Of a DNA stretch of 64,000 nt, positions 33,118-44,879 are shown in pieces. The stretch's first letter is position 1, and each line of letters opens with the position of its first letter. The position numbers and the translations under genes were made by a program. The notes under the pieces were generated by a model. The model was given only the letters and a program-made list of their open reading frames with translations, was not told where the DNA came from and searched no databases. Source of the stretch: Chytridium lagenaria (taxonomy: Eukaryota > Chytridiomycota > Chytridiomycetes > Chytridiales > Chytridiaceae); NCBI GenBank assembly GCA_025449115.1, contig JAHLKC010000052.1, positions 1 through 64,000 of the forward strand. Reading direction: 5' to 3'.

Positions 33118-36100
33118 TCACTGTTGTGCGCAACCCTCACTAGCAGAAGAGCGCTTTGCACTCTTGCGTTCTTTCATGGCAGATGGAGCTGGTGTGCTGA
33201 CAGCATTGCTTCCCGGAAGTGCTGTGGCTGATTAGATGTATTTCAAGAAACAAAATGTGAGGAGAGTATGGAATAGGCTTACCCTGTGGAGTGGAAGGTT
33301 CGCTATTTTCATACCGCAGGACTTTGCGGGGCTCCAAATCGGAGGCTTCATCAACCCGACGCTTGTTCGGCAAAGCAGGTGCATCCGCGAAAGCTATGAA
33401 AATTACGTTGTTACGAAGATTCTTCTAAAAAAGCTTACAATTCTTTTCATTAAGCGGCCTGGTTTTATACTGTGACAGAGCCTGATCAAGCCTGTCGCGT
33501 TCGTACTTGATCTTCTTCGCTTCTCTTAACAGAGAAAGATACTTCTCGTTCACCCTTTGATTCTCTTCGATAGTCTCCTCTGCCCGCTTCTCGAGCTCAT
33601 TAACTGCGGCATTTTCTCGGCGAGATTACCGCGCAATTCTTCGAGCTCCATTGTCGTCCCTTCAAGCTGTACCGTCAAAATATTGTTCTTCTCGGTGACA
33701 TCGTGAATTAACGCCTTCAATTCTTTAATCTCTGAAGACTCGGCATTTTCGCTTGAATTCAAATCTTGGAGACGGGCTTCGAGAGATTTACTCTTCGACC
33801 ATGCCTCCAATGTCTCGGCCTTTGATGACAGTAGCTCGTTTTTTATCCGTTGAAGAATATCGTTTGCGCTCTTAAAACAAAACAAGTTATTGCCGATGCA
33901 TTTAACGCTATTTAGTTGTATTGAAGTTACCTTATCAGTGCCGATTTCCTCGATCTCAAGTTGTGAGCAAATGTCCTTCATCTCATCTTCGATGGCTTTG
34001 AGAGAAGACAGAGAATCCGAAGTCTTTTGGCTCAACTCCTCAATCCGACTTAAGGTGTTGGCGAGTTCATTTCTGCATTCTGTCATATCCTTTTGCAAGG
34101 AATCCACAAGTTTTTGCCAGACTGTAGACTGCTCTCAATTTTGTCCACAATATCGATGGTACTTAAATTATCTTCCATGCCACCCAGCTTAAAAAATTAT
34201 TAGCATTAGGTGAGTGAAAGGACAGATGCACTCACTTCAGATGCGTACAGCTTATTGATTCTCTCAGATAGCGCACTGAGAGCTTCATCCTTAGTTTTTA
34301 AATCCTTTACGCTGATAACTAGCTCATCTAACTTCTCACACCTTTGCTTGAGATTATCATTCTCGAATTGAACAGACGCGTTCATCTCGACAGTTTTCCT
34401 CAAAACCTCAATCTCATTCGCAACGTTGGCCAGCTCTTTAACTGTTTCCTGCAGATTCCCATTCTCTTCAAGAAGCCTCGCACAGTCCTTAGCTTGTTCT
34501 GTGAGTAGCTTAATTTCTTCACGATAGGATTCGACGTCAGCCATGCTTTTTTTTAATTTATCGTTCTCCTGCAGTGTGGCATTGAGTTGTGCTGCCTTTT
34601 CCTTTAGCAACTCAATCTCACTCTTGCAGGAATCCATTTCATCTATCTGCATTTTCATAATCCTATTTTCTGCTATAAGGGTATCGTTGTCTTGCACTCT
34701 ATGCTTGAGCTCCTCATTCTCCTTAAAACATTCTTCAAACGTAGCCATGGCCATTTTGAGTGACTCGTTCTCTTGAACAATAGCATCGAAGTTTAAAGCC
34801 TGTAGCTTCAGCTTCTCAGCCTCCTCCAAAAGAACATCAAAGCTTTCCGCTGATATTCTTAAGCGCAAGATTCTCCGATGCAAGAGCATCTGCTTGATTG
34901 GCCCTTTCAAGAAGCGAAGAATTCTCCTTAAGCAGACTCGATAACTTTCCGGACATTATTCGGATGACTTCAATTGGCAGCGCGGAGATAGATTGCTGAG
35001 CTAGAATGCTATCCGCAAAGCTCGATGAGAGCTCCATCAACTCGTACGATTTGGTTTCTTGCAGCGCTTTGATAAACTATAAATTGACATTAGATAATTA
35101 ATCGCTTCATCAAAAACCTCATTTTTAAATGTTTCCATCCATGCAATTTGATCTGCGGAAATCTTCATGTGTTTCGCCAAAGCGTTTTCGAGCTGCTCCA
35201 ATTTGACATCTCGTCTTCGGATCTCCTCCAAGCTTTTGTGAAGTTCTAGGTCGCGTTCTCGAATCTCCTTCATCCTCTCCACCTGACCACCATATAACGA
35301 AATTTCTTTCAGCATCGAATCTTTTTTAGGCTCCAACGCTTTGATTTCTTCCAGTTTTTGTTCAAGCTCCACGTCTCGAATCTTGATATCCTCAACAATT
35401 TTTCGCAGTTCATAGTCACGTAATCTGATCTCCTCGGCAACCTGCTAGACTCGCTTTCCAAAGCTTGAATCTCTCCAGCCTTCTTTTGTAGCTCAATATC
35501 ACGGCTCCGAACCTCCCCCGTCTTTCTCTCAACTTCAGCATCACGCAGTGCAATCTCCTCAGTCAACCTCTTGGCCTCCCTATCAAGCGACTGAAATTCC
35601 TCGGTCAACTTTGAAGGTCGGCGTGAAGTGCTTGGTCTCTGCCTGCCTCTTCTCAAGCTCAGCGTCACGGAGAGCTATTTCTTCGAGCAATTTTTCACGT
35701 TCAAACGAAGAGCTCGGATCTCTTCAGACTTTTTCTCCAGATCGGCGTCGCGTAAACGAATGTCTTCTAATGCGTTTTGTTGATACATTCCTAAAGTCTT
35801 CATCTCCTCCTCCTTTTTCTCAAAGTCGACGTTGCGAAGGCGAAGCTCCTCAAAAGCCTTTTGCTGATCATTACGAAGAATTTTTATCTCCTCGGCCTTT
35901 TCTTCAAGCTCCGTGTCACGTAGACGAATGTCGTCCGACGCCCTTTGCTGACCAGCTTCGAGGCCTTGAATGATTTCTATCTTCGTCGTAAGCTCCGCAT
36001 TGCACTGAAGAATTTGATTACATGCATTCTCCAAGTCAACATCACGAGATTTGACTTCGGCGGACAACATTTCGAGTTTCAATTCCAAGGCTCGACTCTG

Positions 36101-39100
36101 CTCTCTCTTGGCTTCAAGTTTGGCTTCTGCTCGTTGCAATTCTACCAAGATCATTTGTTTTTCTTGTTTAGCTTGTAGAATCTTTAGACAGTTTAGCACT
36201 TTTGTAATATATACACAAAACCAAAAAGATATACGTAAACCAACCTCAGAGCAAAATACAGGAAGCTTGCTAGAGAGCTGCTCAATGAGAGACCTAAGGC
36301 AGGCCAGTGGCTCACCCGCCGCTGAGTTCATATCGAGCTCCAGGAAAGCGAACGAGGAGTTTTCAAACGCGACAACGTTTCCAAGAATCTGAGAATCAGC
36401 AAGCATCTGAGCTAGTTGAATACTCTCAAGCAGCTTTCGACTCTCAGCAAGGTCCATCTCCAACTGCTGGATAATGACCATCTTCTCGTCCACCTCGCGT
36501 CGAAGCTGTTCCAGTTCTTCCAAATCCTCGGGCTCCATTACATCAGTGCTTGTTCTAGTAATTTTAAATAATTAAAGAGCAAAGTTTTATGTACCCGACG
36601 TCAGCACTCTCCATCTTCACGGCTCGTTGCCTTTCATGCTCTCTTTGAATGCTGTCAATCTCCTCAAGTAGAGCAAGTTTCTCGTCCTCAACTCTCTCGA
36701 AATCTTCGACGAGTTTTTCATATTTCTCACGTAAAGTAGCCACTATTTGCTGTGCAGAATCCTCGGCTAAATTAATAAAGGCAATAAGATAAGTAGACCA
36801 ATTTTTAAGTTCAGCTCACCCTTAAGCCTCGCCTTCATGGAATTCACAGCTTGTTGTAAGGCATTTAAAGCATCTTTCGACGCATCAAGGTCATCCGTCA
36901 GACCACAATTTAATGCCAAAAGCTTTGCTGCTTCCTCTTTCTGGACGAGCAACTCTGCCTCCAAAGCACCCGCTCTCTCACGTTCAGCGACAATTAATTC
37001 TTTAACATCACACTCCTTCTGCATCTTCTCTACGACTTCATCCATTGCCTTCGCTAAATCGGCCTTGATATTCGCAAGTGACAACAGGCAGGACTCAGGT
37101 AAACCAGCAAGCTCTTCAGCTTGTAATTTCTGAACGTCGATGTTAAGTTCTCCAGAAAGTTTTTGAATAAACTGATCTTTGTGCACAAGAAGTCCCTGAA
37201 GGTCCTCGTTCTTTTTCCTGAACGACTCATTTTCTTGCTTGACACTTAAAGCGGAAGATAAACAGACTCGGTGGAGATTTTCGATGTTCGTGTCAATACC
37301 AAGAGCATCTGAAAGTCTTTCAACAAAACCGTTGGCTTCGTTCAAGCTTCTTCTGTACATGTCATTATCTTGCTTAATTTGCCTGGCAGAAGATACGCAA
37401 GCCTCCGCAACATTGTTGGCCATCTCTGTATTAATGCCTAGGGCTACCGAAAGCCCCTCTTCAAATAGCGTGGCATCTTTAAGGCTTGCTTTTAAGGTCT
37501 CATTCTCGTTTCGGAAAGCTTCATTCTCCTGTTTCACGCTCAAGGTAGAAAGCAAACAAGCCTCATGAAGATTTTCCGTACTGGTAACATTGATCTCTAA
37601 AACACCCGCGAGGTTTGTTACGAAGGCTTCTGCCTCATTAAGAATCTGTTTCGAACTCTGCATCTGCTTCTCAAGCTCTTCACTCTCTTGCCTCAACTTC
37701 GACGCAGACGACAAGCAGAGATTATGGATATTTTCTGGCTTGCACAGCGTCGAAAATAACACCAAGTGCTTCCGAGAGCTTCTTCACATAGAGGTCTGCG
37801 TCTTCTTTCATGCACTCAAGCTTTCGACAATAAGAATCGTTCTCCATCTGAAGCTTCCGGATAGACGAGAGGCAATTTTCGCGGACATTGTCGGCTTGTT
37901 TCGAGTCAATAACAAGATCGAGAGATTCTGAAAGTTTCTGGACAAAAGCATTTGCGCCTTCCTCCAAGTTCTCAAATTTTTGACGGTAGGCCTCCTTCTC
38001 CTCCTTAATATTCGAGATCAATGACAGGCAAACTTCACGGATGTTATCTGCTTGTTCCGTACCAATATCGGCACCAAGCGACTCCGACAGCTTCTTTACA
38101 AAGAGCTGTGCGTCTTTTTTCATATTCTCGATGCTTTGACGGTAGATTTCGTTTTCCTTCTGGATGTTTGAGATGGACGACAAGCAAATGTCACGAACAT
38201 CTTCCGCCTGTTCCGCATCAACAACGGCCCCCAGTGACATTGAGAGTCTCTGCACAAATAATTGCGCATCTTCCCTCGCATCCCTAAGATCTTTCCCGCG
38301 CACCGCAGCCTCTTCCACGATGTTTGCAACAGACTCCAAACATCTTTTCCTAAAGTCTCCCGTTCTCTTCCTCCACACCACCTCCGATAATTTCTAAAAG
38401 CCTCTCCACGAATATCTTCCCATCGTTCCTCAACTCTTCCAGGTCATGTCGGAAAAAATCGTTTTCCTGCTTTATGTCCAAAATGGACGACAAGTAATCC
38501 TCGTACATCCTATCAACTTCCTCAACGTCCAGAGCAAGCATATCCATTCCCAACACACCTTGAAGCCTCTCCACAAACTGTCGTGCTTCCTTCCCATCCT
38601 CCTTCAACTTCGCCATCTCCCCCATGATCCCATCTTTCTCATCCCTAGCGAAAGAAATTGCCTTCAAGCAAGCTTCGCGGGCATCGCCTTCATTACCCGC
38701 CTCATATCCAAGAGCCCCACAAATACTTTTTACAAACAATTCTCCCTCCCTAATCCTTTCTACCAAAGTCTCATGCTCTTTCACAAGACCAACATTCTCC
38801 TCTTTAATCCTGAGGCAAGCACCATAAACTCTCTCCATAGTGTCCCTCTCTGTCTCTCCACTTTGAGCTCCAAGAACTAGAGCAACCTTTTGCAGGAACT
38901 CGGAAACAGCAGATTTCATCTCATCAAAGTCACCTTGGCTTATTCGGTTCAAAGCTGTCTCACCAACAACGGCAAGCAGGCTTTCGGATAATTTGCCATT
39001 TTCAATAGTAAGTGAGGAGCAGCGCTTTTCATATATGGGGATGCTCTCCTCAAGTTTCTTAGCCAGTTAGCAAGTAAGTATGGAATAAATGCCAAACCTT

Positions 39101-41363
39101 CAACCTTTCCCGACTATCTTCAAACTCTTGGCGCAAAGCACTCAGCTTTGTTTCAGACAAAGACTCTTTAAGCGAGATCCTAAATTGGCCAATTTGGTTT
39201 CTGCAAGAGGTATTAAGAACTACCCTAAGATACATATACGCTTACACCAATTGCAGCAACTCCGACGCATTATCCTCTAAGGTAACCGCATCATTATTTG
39301 CAATATCTTGCGCTTCAACGTCGTCAGTTGCATCTCTTATCTTTCTTTTTTTGGAAGACTTTTCACGAAATGTTAGTACATCGCCAAACAAAGACACCTG
39401 AAAAACGATAATACGCACCTTAACACCCACAGAACTTTCATCCGTGCTTAAATTCACTTCACTCAGCCCCGGAATAATGCCAACAGCTATTTCCAATACC
39501 TCACGCATATCCCGCATCAGCCCAAATGCCCTCTCAAGATTCTCTTTAGACTCATTCTCTTTCTCGATAAACATGGACGCCATGTTCTCAATCTCATTCC
39601 AAAAGTTCAACGGCAGCTCCTTGCTCTTGCGTTCGATTTTGAAGTGTCCCCACAATCGAGAAATCTTAGAAAGTATTATGAAAACAACTTCTTTATTGGG
39701 CTCACCGCTTCAGAAAGTTCTGTACACGGTACTCCTGATTCAACCGATAGAGGGAAACTCCTGCGAAGAGACAGTCGATTTTTCTTTATTGAGCTTCGCC
39801 GAGCTTCGATGTCGTTTCGGATCCCTCGGGAGTTTTGGAACGAGCATCTTCGAGCTCAGCCTCATAATCGGCAATAGTATCTTCGCTGATCGCAAGATTG
39901 GCTTCACATACTGAGAGTTGCTCTTCAAGGTTTTGAACCTCAGATTGCTAGTTTGAAAGTCAAAAAATACTCGAGGTACGAGGTTTAAAAGTTACCAATT
40001 GTAGCACATGGTGTCGCTCTTTTGCAATTATATCTTCCAAATTGGCGTACTCTGTGCAAAGTAGGGGTTATAATGAACTTTAAACGTCAACAAACCTTCA
40101 GCAGAATGACCCTTTGGTGCTTCCTCAATGACATCAGTTTGACTGTCAACATGGCTGACATTAACAAACTCCGTCTGAGTATCAATATCCTTAAGCTCAG
40201 CCAGCTCCGTTTGTACATTCACGTTTGATAGATTGGCCTGCTCCGTCTGCATGACAGCATCCTCCAGAGTAGCAACTTCCGATTGAACGCTCGTGTCAAC
40301 TCTCGACACAACATCACGAACATAAACAGCTTCGGTCTGCATCATGGCGCTGTCTTTCTTGATATCGGGAACGACATCGGTCACGGTAGAGGCGTCGACG
40401 AACCGTTTTTTAATATCCATGACCATATCTTCACGAGCAGTCGTGACAGCCTTTAAAAGTCAGCAAACATGGAAAACAGATAAATATACCGTTGCCTTGT
40501 AGTCTTCGAAAGCAGTCTTGATTTCAAGGTACTTGAACTCCAAAACATCTTTATGACGTTCAAGTTGACGTTTTTCCCATGCAATGGTGTCGACTTGATT
40601 TTTCAACACGTCAGTCCCGTCTTGTGAGTTCAAACGATGTTTCAACTTTAAGAGAACATTCTTGTCCACTTTAAACAGTTAGTTGTTTCATTGAGTTAAG
40701 CATCCTTACAGCCATCCAAGAATTTTCCCGAAGAGCTTTTAAAAAGATTGTGTACATTACTCTCCGTTGCTGGACAATCTGCCATCTTCCCCAAGAATAC
40801 CATAATCTGTATAAAATGATTAAAACTCGGAGCGACAAGGAGGTAGGATTGGAGCCAAGGAAAGGGACTTACATTCTTTGACAATGCTTCATGCGCACGA
40901 ACCTCCTTCGTATGTTTAAGCCTCATCTCCTCCAACATCTCAGCCCCAATCCGATGCTTCTCTTTCATTTCCTCCAACTCCACAATCAAACGATCCACAT
41001 CCGTTTCTGCTGTCTTCCATTTGCTAATAACGCTCGCCTCGCTCGCCTCCAACTTCCCGACCTTTGCAAGCAAATGATTCACATAGTCTTCTGCTTTTAT
41101 AAGCTGCATCTTAGCATTCTTGCTTATCTCGTCTTTGACGGTCATGCTTTGAGAAAGTGCGAGCTTAAGGTCGGAGTTCTCGTTGTCGAGAACTTCGTTT
41201 TGGTCGGAGAGACGCTTAAGCTCTCGCTCCAATTCGCTGATGCGCTTTTCAGAGGGAGTTTTGTTGAGTCTTGGGTGTCAATATCTTCAGTATTATTACG
41301 GGAGGCTCGTTTGCCTCGTCTTGATGGAGACGACTTGGACTGCCTTTGTCCATCACCCATCAT
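33118..41363 (-). CDS. Giant repetitive coiled-coil protein with LC8-motif array
   Basis: This is a multi-exon gene for roughly 2,500 residues, almost entirely predicted coiled coil. From the N-terminus (ATG 41363): a basic Ser-rich head, coiled coil, an array of QT[ED] motifs (40133-40345), twelve tandem repeats of about 52 residues (38905-37030), a segment with eleven RDxEL motifs in a 14-residue register (36060-35150), then coiled coil with recurring EN-x-x-LK motifs (34910-34210). A short basic tail after a final intron ends at a stop at 33118. There is no motor, kinase, FG or membrane segment. Frame breaks, mostly single A or T indels, occur near 41260, 38365, 37740, 35695, 35610 and 35445. 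I recognise no named family. A spindle, basal-body or nuclear-pore scaffold is possible. Confidence 0.75.
35150..36060 (-). repeat. RDxEL motif repeat, 14-residue register
   Basis: Eleven copies of a [LSIER]-R-[DN]-x-[ED]-[LFV]-E-like motif (LRDTELEE, LRNVDFEK, LRDADLEK, LRDAELEK, SRDIELQK, IRDVELEQ and others) are spaced 14, 28 or about 42 residues apart. That is two heptads or multiples of two, giving a regular charged coiled coil. Confidence 0.75.
37030..38905 (-). repeat. Twelve tandem ~52-residue protein repeats in the coiled-coil gene
   Basis: The anchor aromatic of each unit (FV or YV before KLS) lies at about 38898, 38736, 38577, 38412, 38258, 38102, 37946, 37790, 37624, 37465, 37327 and 37171. 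Three consecutive intervals are exactly 156 bp and most others 150-165 bp (the shortest is 138). The shared pattern is F-V-x-[KR]-L-S-x-x-L-G, about 10 variable residues, [DE]-N-[VIL]-x-x-x-C-L-S-S, then [IV]-K-x-E-N-[ED]-x-[YF]-R. The conserved Cys-Leu-Ser-Ser is unusual for a plain coiled coil. Confidence 0.85.
40133..40345 (-). repeat. QT[ED] motif array, candidate LC8 (DYNLL)-binding sites
   Basis: Six motifs, AMMQTE, TSVQSE, AVMQTE, NVQTE, DTQTE and DSQTD, have their Gln residues spaced 18, 12, 12, 12 and 12 residues apart. V-D-[ST]-Q-T-[DE] is close to the LC8-binding consensus, which centres on TQT (established). Short-linker arrays of such motifs are known from yeast Nup159 and animal ASCIZ. 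Binding here is inferred. Confidence 0.7.
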
Positions 41364-41545
41364 GGTGTCGTTCCGAAAAGAAAGTTGTCAAACTTTTATA
41401 TGAAGGAGGGATTTGATGGAATTGATGGAATCCAATCCCAAACCGCGAGAAAGAATATGAAAGAGGAACGACGAGTTTAAAAATTGAAAGATATGTTTTA
41501 TTAAGAGAGACTTGTCCGACTCCTTGAGAATACTCAATTGAACGC

Positions 41546-43181
41546 TTACTTTCCACCGGTGGTGCCGAGACCCTAGAAAGAATTTTGTCGTCAACACTAA
41601 ACACACTGTGGAAGGAAAATATCAAATATCACTCACCATGGCGCTCTAATGATATGAAATAATGAACATTGAAAATATATAAATAATGCACAAGATTAGA
41701 AAAAGGTCAAAAAAAAACTACAATAACGCCTGAAATTACCTTGAAAGTCTATGAAATAGAAATTGGAATTAGTATGGAGAAAAAAAATTTAAAAATAAAC
41801 ACCGTAATAAACTTACGTCGTAGATCCACCACTGGAGACCAGTGAGAGTACCGATCATGAGAACACGAGTGCCGAGACCCTTGGTGCAGAGGTTGTAAAT
41901 ACCGACCTCGTTGGCAATCTGGCCAACAGACTTGCCCTTGTTGGAAGCCTTGCTGAGCTGGGAAACGAGCGAGTCGGCAGGGTGAGAAACGATAGCGCAG
42001 ATAACACCGGCAGAGTAACCAGAGGCGAAAGTAACACCGAGCTGAGTAAGCTTGTCGTAGGACTCCTTGGGCTTGGTGAAGACGTGGGTGTAGAAAAGCT
42101 GGACACACTGTGGGGGTGATTAGCTCATGATCCACATAACTTAAGTTAGGTAAGCTGACCTTCTCGAAGAAGTAGAACTTTGCAACGGTGTAGGGGATCT
42201 GCCTGGACCAGAGGGAACGAGGGAACCGAAGGGGAAACGGGTCTCAGCGGACATGGCGCTCATCTTGGAAACGGCGGGAAGGAAACCAGTGGGGAAGGTA
42301 CCAGCGGGGAGGTCTGAACCTTAACCTTGACCATCTCAAGGGGGCAGAGGGCACTGGGTTTTCATTAGGGCCGATCATCTAAACTTAGACCCAAAACCTA
42401 CATGTCGGCGAAGAATTCGGCAGAGGCGGATCCAAGACACCAGATGAGACCCTTGTACTTCTTAGAATTCTCCTCACCAGCAAGGGTGCTGTACTGGTCC
42501 TTGAACATCTCGTAAAGACCGTACTTGAAGGCACCCTGGGCAGAGTAACCCAAGAGGGTGGGAGTAAAACCCTTCCAGATACCGGCAATACCCTCCTCAG
42601 CGATCAAAGTACGGAGACCGCCGACAAGACCACGGTACTTAGTGGGGTCGACCTAATGACGTGAAGACAAGCAAAACAACACCAAATTAAAGATTATCCT
42701 TAGGATACGACAAGATCTGAATGTGAGAGCCATCCTAGAATCATGTAGTACCTGCATGTTGCACTTGGTAACATCAAGGGAGTAATGGCGGCGTGGGTGA
42801 GACCACAGGCGAGGACTCCACCAAGGACACATTTTGAGTCTGTAATAAAGTTAGCCAACCATCCGACAAGGATCCCGCGCGATCTCGTTATCGCCTGTAA
42901 ACTTACAGTCTGTAAAACAAGTGGAGAAAAGAGTTAATATGGTTATCAAATAAACGCGGGTGGGGAGAAAGATAACGCAGATAAGCCAGATCTGACAGTC
43001 GCTGCAAGCCCGAGCAAACCACCACCGCGATCACGACGAACGGCAATTCAAGGACCAACATAATCGCACGATGAGAGAGAATACATCCTTATGACGCAGT
43101 AGACCGCAGTTGTGACTTACATGAGGAGTCGTGAGGCACTGCACCCGAAAATCGGGCATCCCACTTCTTAGTTTCAGGCAT
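41546..43181 (-). CDS. Mitochondrial phosphate carrier (SLC25A3/Mir1 type)
   Basis: The ATG at 43181 begins MPETKKWDARF. The carrier repeats follow: AAITPLDVTKCNMQ (first PxD), KYRGLVGGLRTLIAEEGIAGI, ALCPLEMVKVKVQT (second signature, P-L-E) and GVICAIVSHPADSLVSQL (third, P-A-D). The VTKCNMQ and SHPADS signatures identify the phosphate carrier, which imports inorganic phosphate with protons into the matrix. The C-terminus GLGTTGGK is reached through two more short exons, with the stop at 41546. Three single-C contractions (near 42213, 42306 and 42778) break the frame inside otherwise perfectly conserved motifs. The start lies 161 bp from the divergent pseudokinase gene. Confidence 0.92.
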
Positions 43182-43341
43182 CTTTGATCAAAAAAAGAGG
43201 TTTGAAAAAAGGTGAAAAAAAGGCAAACAGAATGGTGCTTTTGAATGTCGGGCTGAAAACGAGAAAAATTATTTATTTGAGTTAGGGTACCATTGCAAAC
43301 TATTAGAATTGTCAGATCAACAATTAATTAGAGACCCGAGA

Positions 43342-44820
43342 ATGCCCGAGAGACGCTTTCGAAAGGGTCAGCATCACCATGACAAGGGAGGGGCAACTGC
43401 TGCGGCTCACGGCGAGAAGGGTGCTGTTCTGGGGGGTCACTCTGGTAATGGTGGTGGTGGCAGTAATGGAGGAGGAAGGGAAGGTGCCCACCTTGCTGGA
43501 GGCGGAGGGGCTGGCTCAGGCAAGAGATTCTTTTCTGCCTTCATCTCGGACTACGAGTTACTCAGCGACATTGGTAAGACTCTTCTCTACTGCTTAGTTT
43601 TAAAAACTTTCTTAGGTGGTGTCGATGATATCTCCTACCTATATCTCGCACGATATGTCCCCACCAAGGAGATTGTCGCCTTAAAGTACACTGACCTTAC
43701 CCTCTCGCCTGACTATGAGCTCATCGAGGAGTTAATTGTACATAGCTCCCACCCTTATTCATATAATACTATACTTACCTTATTTTACAGAGAACAGTCA
43801 GAAACGCCACATTGTGCAATCACCCGAACATACTCCCGTACTTTTCCAGCTTTGTTGAAAATGAAAGACTATGGACTGTAACGCTACCTGTTCACGGAGG
43901 TGATTGAAGACTCCCCCATTACATTTAATGTATTGATATTAGTTAACACGACCTTACTATTGTGGGTTTGAAGGTTCCTGTCGCATTCTGATGAAAAGTC
44001 ACTTTGAGGAGGGCTTTGGTGAAGCTGTCATCGCGTCAATTTTAAAGGAGGTTCTACGCGGCATCATCTACCTGCATGACAACCACATGATTCACAAGTA
44101 TGCTGCCCATCCCCGAAACCTTCTAATATGTTTGTGTAAAGCGACGTTCGGGCTGACAACATTTTAATTGATGGAGAGGGTGAAGTGCGCCTTTCCGGCC
44201 TTCGCCAACTTGTCTCTCTAGCCCAGAACGGTAAATAGCATTCTATAACCTTGAAAGCATCGTTATTTAATTCCACAATAGGTGAATATATGAAATCCGT
44301 TTTTTCTCTTGTTGGGGACAACATCGAATGGGCTGCACCAGAAGTCATGGCGCAGGTATGACGTCACATATCAAATGTGCAAACTAATAAAACTCCGCAG
44401 AACTCCAACTTTAACGAAAAGGTCGACGTTTACAGTTTTGGAATAACAGCGATCGAGCTTGCATACAACAAAACCCCTTTTGACAAATGGCCGTCATTAA
44501 AGGTATGGATATGACGTGATATGCGGAGACACATAATCCTTCAAGATCTTGCTCAGCAAACTTGAGTACGATTGCCCTGCTATTCCATCATCGAAACCCA
44601 TGTCACCGTGCTTCTTTGACTTTGTACAGCAATGTATCCAAAAAGACCCAAGTAAAAGGTAAGGCTATCACAAGCACAAGGTGAATGCTAAAGTCTGCGC
44701 AAAAGACCATCTGCAAAAGAAATTGCAGATCATCCATTCTTTAAGATGGCGAAGGGACCTTCGTACATAAAGTCAGCAGTGATCAAAAGAATCCCTGCAC
44801 CGCATGAGCTAAACAAATGA
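43342..44820 (+). CDS. STRAD-like STE20-family pseudokinase
   Basis: A Gly/His-rich head (about 60 residues) precedes a kinase fold. The glycine loop is degenerate (DISYLYLARYVPTKE), the VALK lysine is kept, and the catalytic loop splices as HNDVRADNIL. DFG is replaced by GLR in VRLSGLRQL, the same replacement as in animal STRAD (VYLSGLR). IEWAAPEVMAQ, DVYSFGITAIELAYNKTPF and a C-lobe ending HPFFKM follow. STRAD activates LKB1 together with MO25 (established for animals). Here the HRD aspartate is retained (HND), so catalysis is weakened rather than provably absent. I chose ATG 43342 because upstream in-frame starts are non-ATG. At least seven short introns; stop 44818-44820. Confidence 0.8.
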
Positions 44821-44879
44821 GATTGTTGAAGAAAAAGAAATAATAAATAAATACAAAATCCTGCTCATTTGTCCGAAGT

